From the NCBI GenBank assembly GCA_034086705.1, contig JAXDZV010000030.1, positions 62,001 through 126,000 on the forward strand: DNA of 64,000 nucleotides. Direction: 5' to 3'. The position numbers and the translations under genes were made by a program. Source of the DNA: UMGS1225 sp034086705. GTDB taxonomy: Bacteria; Bacillota; Clostridia; Oscillospirales; CAG-272. The notes beneath the pieces were generated by a model that saw only the letters and a list, made by a program, of their open reading frames with translations, did not search any database and was not told where the DNA came from. Positions 26,864-34,131 of the stretch are shown here, in pieces; within the stretch, counting starts at the first letter, position 1; each line of letters opens with the position of its first letter.

Positions 26864-26892
26864 TTGACAATTTAAAATCTATGTGATATACT
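26864..26892 (+). promoter_or_regulatory. Sigma-A promoter of the Val T-box operon
   Basis: TTGACA and TATACT are separated by 17 bp, about 60 bp after the first ligase stop. The second unit therefore has its own promoter. Confidence 0.8.
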
Positions 26893-26898
26893 CTTTGA

Positions 26899-27190
26899 AA
26901 ACTACCATAAAGGCGTTGAAGGAGAGGGCGTTTGTCTTTTCACCCCTAACAGAGAGATGGCGGTTGGTGCGAGTCATCACGGCGGTGGCGGTAAATGCTG
27001 TAGCTTCTGAGCCGGGAGAAAGAAAGCGTTTTGCGCCGTAGAATCTCCCCGTGCAGGCCACGTAAGTTGCCAAGGGCTTGTTTGAGCCCGCTAAGAGGCG
27101 TCCACAAGGCGCAATTTGAGTGGTACCGCGGGTAATCGGATGTTCGATGCTCGTCTCAAAGAGAAATCTTTGGGGCGGGCTTTGTTTTTT
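26899..27190 (+). promoter_or_regulatory. T-box leader, specifier GUA (Val)
   Basis: The stem I distal motif AGAGAGATGGCGGTTGGTG (26951-26969), the T-box core TGGTACCGCGG (27121-27131) and a terminator (GCTCGTCTCAAAGA with TCTTTGGGGCGGGC, then TTTGTTTTTT, 27149-27190) are all present. Below the specifier loop GAAG/CTTC closes the stem, leaving GTA at 27000-27002 followed by G, in the same place as in the neighbouring leaders. TGGT fits discriminator A, as in tRNA-Val. The leader resembles the Ile leader upstream, so the two probably arose with the tandem ligase duplication. Confidence 0.87.
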
Positions 27191-27219
27191 GCCCCGGATA
27201 GAATAAGGGAGAGATGGAT

Positions 27220-29508
27220 ATGTCAACAAAAAAACTCGATCAGCAAATCATGGAAATGGCGCACCGTATTCGCGAACTGCGTCAAATTGTCGGTTTATCG
27301 ACAGAGCAGATGGCAAAATTTGCAGATATTTCACACACGGAATACCTTGCATGTGAATCCGGCACACACGATTTGACATTTGCGTTTTTGTATCGTTGTG
27401 CACAGGCACTTGGCGTTGATGTCACGGATTTAATCGAAGGAGCTAGCCCTCGCCTGCGTTCTTATACGGTCACACGCAGCGGAAAAGGGCAAAAAATCGA
27501 ACAGGCACACGGTATGACATACTACAATCTTGCCGCCGCATTTCAGAACCGTATTGCGGAGCCTTTATACGTTGTTACGCAGTACAGTGAACAAGCACTT
27601 ACAAAGCCAATTGCCCTGACAACGCACGAAGGGCAGGAATGCGATATTGTTCTGCGCGGACAACTGAAAGTGCAAATCGGTTCTCATACCGAAATTCTCG
27701 GTGAGGGAGACAGCGTGTACTATGACAGCAGCACACCACACGGTATGGTTGCTCTGGGAGGACAAGATTGTCTTTTCTATGCAATCGTGCTCAATCCGCA
27801 GCCTGATGAATCCCCTGCACAGGTGTCAACTTCGAGCACGACTGCCCCGGCAATGCAACCAACACCTTTGCCACAACAGCAACAGGTTTGGCAAAAACAC
27901 ATCTGTGTCACCGAAGATACACACGGTACATTGACCTCCATTTCTTTTCCAAATGCCGACACATTTAACTTTGCTTTCGATATTGTAGACCGTTTGGGCA
28001 CAGAAAAGCCTGACAAACTGGCAATGTTGCACATTGGTAAAGATCTTACAGAACGCCGGTTTACCTTTGCCGATATCAAACGAGCATCTGCGCAAACTGC
28101 AAACTATTTCCGATCCCTTGGCATTCAGCGCGGGGATCGTGTACTGCTGATTTTGAAACGGCACTATCAGTTTTGGTTTTCTGTGCTCGCTTTGCATAAA
28201 CTTGGCGCTATTGCAATTCCCGCAACCAATCAACTCAAGGAGCATGACATCACATACCGCCTGGAAAAAGCCGGCATCAGCGCCGTCATTTGTACGGCTG
28301 ATGACGAAATCCCACAGCAAATGGAGCGTGCTGCAGCAGCGTATCCGTCTCTTTGCAAAATTCTGGTCGGTGCAAGCCGCGCAGGATGGCACAATTTTGA
28401 CGCCGAATATCCTTTGTTCAGCGGGCGTTTTCCGCGACCTGCAGATGCTCCGTGCGGTGAAGACCCGATGCTGATGTATTTCACCTCCGGTACCACCGGC
28501 AATCCGAAAGTTGCTATGCATTGTTATAAATATCCTTTAGGACATTTTGTGACGGCGCGCTATTGGCACAATGTCAATCCTGAGGGGCTACATTTGAGTA
28601 TTGCCGATACCGGCTGGGCAAAAGCTGCATGGGGAAAGCTATATGGGCAATGGCTATGTGAGGCAGCCGTGTTTGTTTATGACTTTGACCGCTTTGACGC
28701 CTCGGTCATTTTGCCAATGTTTGCAAAGTACCACATTACCACTTTTTGTGCCCCGCCAACGATTCTGCGTATGATGGTAAAACAAGACCTTTCCCGCTAC
28801 GATCTGTCCAGTGTGCAGCATATGAGTACAGCAGGAGAAGCATTAAACCCGGAAGTCTTCCGACAATTTGAAGCTGCTACAGGGCTGCAAATTATGGAAG
28901 GCTTCGGACAGTCTGAAACCACAGTTGCACTTGCCAATCTCCGCGGTACAAAAATCCGGCCGGGGTCAATGGGCAAGCCGGTTGCGCTGTACGATATCGA
29001 CCTTGTAGATGATGCCGGGAATTCTGTTCCCTGTGGCGAAGTAGGAGAAATTGTCATCCGAGTTGCAAACGGCGCGCCTTGTGGTTTGTTTCGCGGATAT
29101 TACCGTGACCCGGAAAAAACCGCAGAATGCTGGCATGACGGATTGTACCACACAGGCGATACCGCATGGCGCGATGAAGAAGGATATTTCTGGTACGTCG
29201 GCAGAACAGATGATGTTATTAAATCCTCCGGCTATCGCATCGGTCCCTTCGAAATTGAAAACATCATCATGGAGCTTCCATACGTACTGGAATGCGGCGT
29301 AACCGCTGTGCCTGATGCACTGCGCGGACAAATTGTGAAAGCCTGCATCGTATTAACAGCGGACCGCTCTCCCAGTGAAGCACTGGCAAAGGAAATACAA
29401 AATTATGTCAAGGCGCACACTGCGCCGTATAAATATCCACGGCTGGTAGAATTCCGTTCGGAACTGCCGAAAACCGCCAGCGGAAAGATTATGAGAAATA
29501 AATTATGA
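27220..29508 (+). CDS. XRE-cupin-acyl-CoA ligase fusion (Val T-box controlled)
   Basis: 762 residues, a close paralogue of the Ile-unit ligase with the same modules: XRE helix-turn-helix (~8-65), cupin (~85-185; THEGQECDIVLRG, GDSVYYDSSTPHGM), a Pro/Gln/Thr-rich linker (~195-230) and an ACSM-like acyl-CoA ligase (YFTSGTTGNPK with Thr422, GFGQSETT, GYRIGPFEIE, TASGKIMRN). The ATG at 27220 has GGGAGAG six bases upstream and is preferred to the ATG at 27214. It heads an operon with a 2-oxoacid:ferredoxin oxidoreductase and ilvE. With the Val T-box this points to isobutyrate activation to isobutyryl-CoA for valine synthesis. The stop overlaps the next ATG (ATGA). Confidence 0.87.
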   Translation: MSTKKLDQQIMEMAHRIRELRQIVGLSTEQMAKFADISHTEYLACESGTHDLTFAFLYRCAQALGVDVTDLIEGASPRLRSYTVTRSGKGQKIEQAHGMTYYNLAAAFQNRIAEPLYVVTQYSEQALTKPIALTTHEGQECDIVLRGQLKVQIGSHTEILGEGDSVYYDSSTPHGMVALGGQDCLFYAIVLNPQPDESPAQVSTSSTTAPAMQPTPLPQQQQVWQKHICVTEDTHGTLTSISFPNADTFNFAFDIVDRLGTEKPDKLAMLHIGKDLTERRFTFADIKRASAQTANYFRSLGIQRGDRVLLILKRHYQFWFSVLALHKLGAIAIPATNQLKEHDITYRLEKAGISAVICTADDEIPQQMERAAAAYPSLCKILVGASRAGWHNFDAEYPLFSGRFPRPADAPCGEDPMLMYFTSGTTGNPKVAMHCYKYPLGHFVTARYWHNVNPEGLHLSIADTGWAKAAWGKLYGQWLCEAAVFVYDFDRFDASVILPMFAKYHITTFCAPPTILRMMVKQDLSRYDLSSVQHMSTAGEALNPEVFRQFEAATGLQIMEGFGQSETTVALANLRGTKIRPGSMGKPVALYDIDLVDDAGNSVPCGEVGEIVIRVANGAPCGLFRGYYRDPEKTAECWHDGLYHTGDTAWRDEEGYFWYVGRTDDVIKSSGYRIGPFEIENIIMELPYVLECGVTAVPDALRGQIVKACIVLTADRSPSEALAKEIQNYVKAHTAPYKYPRLVEFRSELPKTASGKIMRNKL

Positions 29509-30203
29509 TTTCAACACAAAAACGTATCAGTCTTTTTTGCGGACATTACGGAAGCGGCAAAACCAACATCGCCATCAACTATGCATGTATGTTACGTGCA
29601 GCAGGGCTTGCGGTCAGCGTAGCAGATATGGATATTGTCAATCCCTACTTCCGCACGAGCGATAGCCGTGAAATGCTCCAACGCGCCGGAATTGGGCTAG
29701 TCTGCTCCCCATATGCAGGATCAAATGTTGATCTTGCTGCGCTTCCAAAAGAGCTATATGATTTGGTGCGTTGCCGTGACGTATATGCCGTGATGGACGT
29801 GGGCGGAGACGAACGCGGTGCGCTGGCATTGGGTCGTTATGTTCCGGAAATATTGGAAGAAGATAATTATGCAATGTACTTTGTTGTCAATTTTGCGCGC
29901 CCTTTAACACGCACCGCAGACCAGGCCTTCGATATTCTGCGTGAAATTGAGCAAGCTGCGGGTATGCGCTGTACCGCGATTGTGCATAATACCAATCTTG
30001 CCACGCAAACTACGCCACAGACCTTGCTGCACTACATCGATGCACTGCAACAGCTGCGCCAAAAAAGCGGCCTTCCTGTTGCCTTTTGGTCAGCTGAGCA
30101 CACATTAATACCGGCCTTGGCCGATGCACTTGCGGCACATACGGACAAAGCATTATACCACGAGCTTTTTCCCCTGCATTTGCAGGCAAAAATAACGGAT
30201 TGA
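29505..30203 (+). CDS. P-loop (SIMIBI/MinD-like) ATPase in the VOR operon
   Basis: 232 residues. The P-loop is GHYGSGKTN at residue ~12-20. ADMDIVNPYFRTSD is a likely switch I, and VMDVGGDERG occupies the Walker B/switch II position. This places it in the SIMIBI class with MinD/CooC-type proteins, but I do not recognise a named subfamily. It starts inside the ligase stop codon and ends 14 bp before the ferredoxin subunit gene. Possible roles are maturation of the oxidoreductase or regulation; both are guesses from position. Confidence 0.7.
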   Translation: MISTQKRISLFCGHYGSGKTNIAINYACMLRAAGLAVSVADMDIVNPYFRTSDSREMLQRAGIGLVCSPYAGSNVDLAALPKELYDLVRCRDVYAVMDVGGDERGALALGRYVPEILEEDNYAMYFVVNFARPLTRTADQAFDILREIEQAAGMRCTAIVHNTNLATQTTPQTLLHYIDALQQLRQKSGLPVAFWSAEHTLIPALADALAAHTDKALYHELFPLHLQAKITD

Positions 30204-30217
30204 AAGGACGAAAAACC

Positions 30218-30424
30218 ATGGCAAAACTAACATTTGACACCGAGCGATGCAAGGGCTGCGGGCTATGCATTCACGCCTGTCCAAAACACCTACTCGCCTT
30301 GGAAAAGAAGCACATCAACAAAAAAGGACACACTCCCGTCTGCATGACAGATGTAACACAGTGCATTGGCTGTGCTTTCTGTGCCATTATGTGTCCCGAT
30401 TGCGTCATTACCGTGGAAAAATAA
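30218..30424 (+). CDS. 2-oxoacid:ferredoxin oxidoreductase delta (ferredoxin) subunit
   Basis: 68 residues with two [4Fe-4S] motifs, CKGCGLCIHACP and CIGCAFCAIMCP, as in the delta subunit of VOR/KOR complexes. It carries electrons between the catalytic subunit and ferredoxin. The ATG at 30218 has AAGGA nine bases upstream; an in-frame ATG at 30200 overlaps the ATPase stop and is less likely. The order delta-alpha-beta-gamma continues in the next three genes. Subunit letters differ between organisms, so no symbol is given. Confidence 0.88.
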   Translation: MAKLTFDTERCKGCGLCIHACPKHLLALEKKHINKKGHTPVCMTDVTQCIGCAFCAIMCPDCVITVEK

Positions 30425-30436
30425 GGAGGGTAGAAG

Positions 30437-31516
30437 ATGAGCGAAAAAGTATTGATGAAAGGAAACGAAGCCATTGCAGAAGCTGCTATTATGGCAGGCT
30501 GCCGCCATTACTTCGGGTATCCAATTACACCACAAACTGAAATCGCCGCATATATGGCAAAACGTATGCCGCAGATCGGCGGGTGTTTTTTACAAGCAGA
30601 GAGCGAAATTGCAGCTATCAACATGGTATACGGCGTTTCCTCAGCGGGGTATCGCGTTATGACCTCTTCTTCCAGCCCTGGGATTGCATTGAAAAGCGAA
30701 GGCCTATCCTATCTGGCCGGTGCTGACCTGCCAGCACTGGTGGTCAATGTACAGCGCGGCGGACCGGGCCTTGGAGGAATTCAGCCCTCGCAATCAGATT
30801 ATTTTCAGGCAACCAAAGCCGGCGGACACGGTGATTTTCGAATGATCGTACTTGCTCCTGCTTCCGTTCAGGAAATGGCGAATTTAACTTTGTGCGGCTT
30901 TGCACTGGCAGATCAATATCGTATGACAGCAATGATTCTCGCCGATGGTACAATGGGCCAAATGATGGAGCCGGTGAGCTTCGAGCAACCCCCTCTGCAG
31001 GAAGTGGAAAAACCCTGGGCAGTCCGTGGTACTGAAAATATGCGTCCGCATAATATCATCAATTCTCTGTATCTGGTGCCGGAAGAGCTGGAACGAAAAA
31101 ATGTGGAACGCTTTGCGCGCTATGCGGAAATTGAAAAGAAGGAAGCTCGCTGTGAAGAATACCACGTAGAAGACGCAGACATCATCGTCGTTGGGTTCGG
31201 CATTGCCGCACGTGTTGCCAAAAGCGCCGTAGACGCGGCGCGGGCTCAGGGAATCCGCGTTGGGTTGATTCGCCCGATCACGCTTTGGCCATTTCCCAAA
31301 GAGGCGCTGTACCGTGCCGCTACACACGCTAAACGTTTCATTTCAGTTGAGCTTTCTATGGGACAAATGGTGGAAGATATTTCACTTGCTATTCACTGCA
31401 AGGCGCCCGTGGACCTTTGCTTCCGTACGGGGGGGATGATTCCGTCTCCTGAGCAAGTTCTCAACGCCATTACAGATGCAAAAACAAAAATTGACACAGA
31501 AAGGACGCCTTGCTGA
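30437..31516 (+). CDS. vorB: 2-oxoacid:ferredoxin oxidoreductase alpha subunit (VorB type)
   Basis: 359 residues. It begins with the N-terminal pyrimidine-binding fold (GNEAIAEAAIMAGCRHYFGYPITPQTE), has the domain with SSSPGIALKSEGLSYLAGADLP and a C-terminal transketolase-like domain (VGFGIAARVAKSAVDAAR, LIRPITLWPFP). The length and sequence fit the 3-methyl-2-oxobutanoate (VorB) or 2-oxoglutarate (KorA) alpha chain. VOR interconverts branched 2-oxoacids and acyl-CoA plus CO2 with ferredoxin. The neighbouring Val T-box, acyl-CoA ligase and ilvE favour branched-chain substrates and the carboxylating direction; that is inference. Confidence 0.85.
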   Translation: MSEKVLMKGNEAIAEAAIMAGCRHYFGYPITPQTEIAAYMAKRMPQIGGCFLQAESEIAAINMVYGVSSAGYRVMTSSSSPGIALKSEGLSYLAGADLPALVVNVQRGGPGLGGIQPSQSDYFQATKAGGHGDFRMIVLAPASVQEMANLTLCGFALADQYRMTAMILADGTMGQMMEPVSFEQPPLQEVEKPWAVRGTENMRPHNIINSLYLVPEELERKNVERFARYAEIEKKEARCEEYHVEDADIIVVGFGIAARVAKSAVDAARAQGIRVGLIRPITLWPFPKEALYRAATHAKRFISVELSMGQMVEDISLAIHCKAPVDLCFRTGGMIPSPEQVLNAITDAKTKIDTERTPC

Positions 31517-31532
31517 AGGCCGGAACATATGT

Positions 31533-32282
31533 ATGATCGTATTTGAAAAACCGAAGGTGTTAACCGACAAGCCGCTGCATTATTGCCCCGGCTGTACACA
31601 TGGAATTGTTCATCGTCTGGTTGCGCAGGCGATTGAAGAGCTTTCCATCGAAGGAAAAACAATTGGCGTTGTGCCGGTTGGCTGTTCTGTTATGGCATAT
31701 GACTATTTCAAAACCGATATGGTAGAGGCCTCGCATGGGCGGGCGCCTGCCGTTGCAACCGGTCTGCGCCGTGCGTTACCCGACCGTGTGATTTTTACAT
31801 ACCAAGGCGACGGCGATCTCGCCTCCATCGGCACTGCAGAAACAGTACATGCCGCCGCACGCAATGAGAATATCACCGTTATTTTTATTAATAACGCCAT
31901 CTACGGTATGACAGGCGGCCAAATGGCTCCGACTTCCCTTCCCGGCCAGGTAACGCAAACTTCCCCCTATGGCAGAGATGTCAAACAATGTGGTTATCCT
32001 GTGAAAATCTGCGAAATGCTGGCGCAACTGGAGGGCCCGGCTTATCTGGAGCGTGTTGCCGTTAACAACGTCAAACACGTGTTGGCAGCAAAAAAAGCGA
32101 TTCGCCGTGCATTTGAAAACCAACTTGCAGGTAAAGGCTTTTCGCTGATCGAAGTGCTTTCCTCCTGCCCCACGAACTGGGGAATGACACCGGAAAAAGC
32201 CTTGGACTGGATAGAAGAAAAAATGATTCCGTATTATCCGCTCGGCGTGTTTAAGGACAGAGACAAGGAGGCAGTTCAATGA
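31533..32282 (+). CDS. 2-oxoacid:ferredoxin oxidoreductase beta (TPP-binding) subunit
   Basis: 249 residues. It binds thiamine diphosphate through GDGDLASIG...NNAIYGMTGGQ, with the [4Fe-4S]-type Cys segment HYCPGCTHGI near the N-terminus and VPVGCSV. It forms the catalytic pair with the alpha subunit. The ATG at 31533 is preferred to an in-frame ATG 19 codons earlier (31476), which lies inside the alpha gene; its ribosome site is weak, so translation may be coupled. Its stop overlaps the gamma-subunit start (ATGA). Confidence 0.88.
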   Translation: MIVFEKPKVLTDKPLHYCPGCTHGIVHRLVAQAIEELSIEGKTIGVVPVGCSVMAYDYFKTDMVEASHGRAPAVATGLRRALPDRVIFTYQGDGDLASIGTAETVHAAARNENITVIFINNAIYGMTGGQMAPTSLPGQVTQTSPYGRDVKQCGYPVKICEMLAQLEGPAYLERVAVNNVKHVLAAKKAIRRAFENQLAGKGFSLIEVLSSCPTNWGMTPEKALDWIEEKMIPYYPLGVFKDRDKEAVQ

Positions 32283-32818
32283 GCACTACCAAGATTCTGA
32301 TTGCCGGATTCGGTGGGCAAGGCGTACTGTTTGCCGGCAAATATCTCGCATATCAGGGATTGCTGGAAGGCAGACAGCTTTCCTGGCTCCCTTCATACGG
32401 GCCCGAAATGCGCGGCGGAACTGCAAATTGCAGTGTCATTCTTTCTGACGAACCAGTCGGCTCACCGATTGTCACAGAACCGGACGTTCTGATCGTCATG
32501 AACCTCCCCTCCTATGATAAATATGAAAGCAGTGTAGTTTCCGGCGGCCTTATCCTGCTGGACAGCTCGTTGATTGACCGACCCACCGCGCGTTCTGATG
32601 TGCGCACCGTCCGTGTACCAGCCACAGCAATGGCCCGCGAACAGGGCATTCCAACACTTGCCAATATGATCTTGCTCGGCCAGTTTTTTGCTTGCAGCGG
32701 CGCCGCTGATTTTGCCAATACCGATGCGGTATTGAAAAAAGTAATCTCACAAAAACATATGGATCTCTTTGCGCTGAATCGCAAAGCGCTGGAGCTCGGA
32801 TATCATTATCAGGCGTAA
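32279..32818 (+). CDS. 2-oxoacid:ferredoxin oxidoreductase gamma subunit
   Basis: 179 residues of the POR/KOR gamma family: IAGFGGQGVLFAGKYLA at the N-terminus, then LPSYGPEMRGGTANC, ALNRKALELG at the C-terminus. It contributes to CoA binding in the complex. It overlaps the beta gene by four bases and is followed after 13 bp by ilvE, with an AAAGGAG site between them. Confidence 0.88.
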   Translation: MSTTKILIAGFGGQGVLFAGKYLAYQGLLEGRQLSWLPSYGPEMRGGTANCSVILSDEPVGSPIVTEPDVLIVMNLPSYDKYESSVVSGGLILLDSSLIDRPTARSDVRTVRVPATAMAREQGIPTLANMILLGQFFACSGAADFANTDAVLKKVISQKHMDLFALNRKALELGYHYQA

Positions 32819-32831
32819 AGGAGAAAACGAC

Positions 32832-33908
32832 ATGGAAATTCGCTATATTGCCCCCACAGAGCTTCGTGCGCATCCGGATGAAAGTGCGCTTGGCTTCGGC
32901 AAATATTTTACCGACCATATGCTCACCGTAGAGTATGATCGAGAAAATGGTTGGCACGACGCCTGCATTGCGCCATTCGGTCCAATCGCACTGCATCCGG
33001 CCTCAACCGTTCTGCATTACGGCTCTGAAGTTTTTGAAGGGTTGAAAGCTTATCGCGCGGCAGACGGTTCTGTCCGCCTATTTCGCCCCATTGAAAATGT
33101 ACGACGCATGAACCAATCAGCAGAGCGCTTGGGGCTGCCACAAATGGACGAACAGGAAATGCTCTCTCTCATCCTTGAGATTGTTCGCAAAGATGAAGAT
33201 TGGGTACCGCATTTACCAGGTACCTCCCTGTACATCCGCCCGTTTTTATTTGGGAATGATGCAAATCTTGGTGTCCATTCCATTCATCGTGCCACCTTTG
33301 TCATCATTCTCTCACCGGTCGGCGCCTACTATGCAGAGGGGATCAATCCTGTGAAAATCCGCATTGAAACAGAAGATGTCCGTGCCGTGCGCGGCGGCAC
33401 CGGCTATGCAAAGTGCGGAGGAAACTATGCTGCTTCCGTGCGCGCCGGAGAAAAAGCAGAAAAAGAGGGCTTTACCCAGGTATTATGGCTGGACGGCGTT
33501 CATCGCAAGTATATTGAAGAGGTGGGCGCAATGAACGTTATGTTTAAAATCAACGGCACCATCATCACCCCGCAGCTCACCGGATCCGTTTTGCCCGGAA
33601 TCACACGAAAATCCTGTATTACGCTGTTGCACGATTGGGGGTATTCCGTCGAAGAACGACTGCTCAGCGCCGAAGAGTTGTTTGCTGCAGCGGAAAGCGG
33701 TGCTTTGGAAGAAGCATTCGGCACTGGGACGGCTGCCGTTGTCTCTCCCATCGGTCTTTTGCGCATGAATGAACGCTCATTCACCGTCAACCACGGCAAA
33801 ATTGGGCCGCTAACGCAGCGTTTATATGACACTCTGACAGGAATCCAATGGGGTACATGCCCCGATCCGCACAATTGGATCTGCCCGCTGCGGAATACAC
33901 AAGCATAA
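32832..33908 (+). CDS. ilvE: Branched-chain amino acid aminotransferase
   Basis: 358 residues, PLP fold type IV. Signatures are LHYGSEVFEGLKAY, the Schiff-base Lys194 in YAKCGGNYAAS and EEVGAMNVMF, with GTGTAAVVSPI near the C-terminus. It moves amino groups between glutamate and the 2-oxoacids of Val, Ile and Leu. As last gene of the Val T-box operon it would turn the products of the oxidoreductase into amino acids. The start follows AAAGGAG. Confidence 0.93.
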   Translation: MEIRYIAPTELRAHPDESALGFGKYFTDHMLTVEYDRENGWHDACIAPFGPIALHPASTVLHYGSEVFEGLKAYRAADGSVRLFRPIENVRRMNQSAERLGLPQMDEQEMLSLILEIVRKDEDWVPHLPGTSLYIRPFLFGNDANLGVHSIHRATFVIILSPVGAYYAEGINPVKIRIETEDVRAVRGGTGYAKCGGNYAASVRAGEKAEKEGFTQVLWLDGVHRKYIEEVGAMNVMFKINGTIITPQLTGSVLPGITRKSCITLLHDWGYSVEERLLSAEELFAAAESGALEEAFGTGTAAVVSPIGLLRMNERSFTVNHGKIGPLTQRLYDTLTGIQWGTCPDPHNWICPLRNTQA

Positions 33909-34052
33909 TCATTCTTCGCAAAATGGGTGATAAATAAGCAAGGCGATCTTTTTGCTTTGCGTCTTTCCCTTCACACCTTGCCCATAGCATGCTCCAACAC
34001 CACATGCCAAAATTTTCAATATGCATCCTGTATTTTCCTTTATATTACAAAG

Positions 34053-34093
34053 GGCAGGCCGATCTGCTATTAAGCAGACCGGCCTGTCTTTTG
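34053..34093. terminator. Terminator between ilvE and the sugar nucleotidyltransferase gene
   Basis: A 16-bp stem (GGCAGGCCGATCTGCT with AGCAGACCGGCCTGTC, one mismatch or wobble) and a four-base loop are followed by TTTTG. It lies between convergent genes and is probably used from both sides. The 145 bp between ilvE and this hairpin hold no other feature. Confidence 0.8.
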
Positions 34094-34131
34094 CTGCTAC
34101 ATTATTTTCCTTTTTCAAAGGAATGTTGCAC

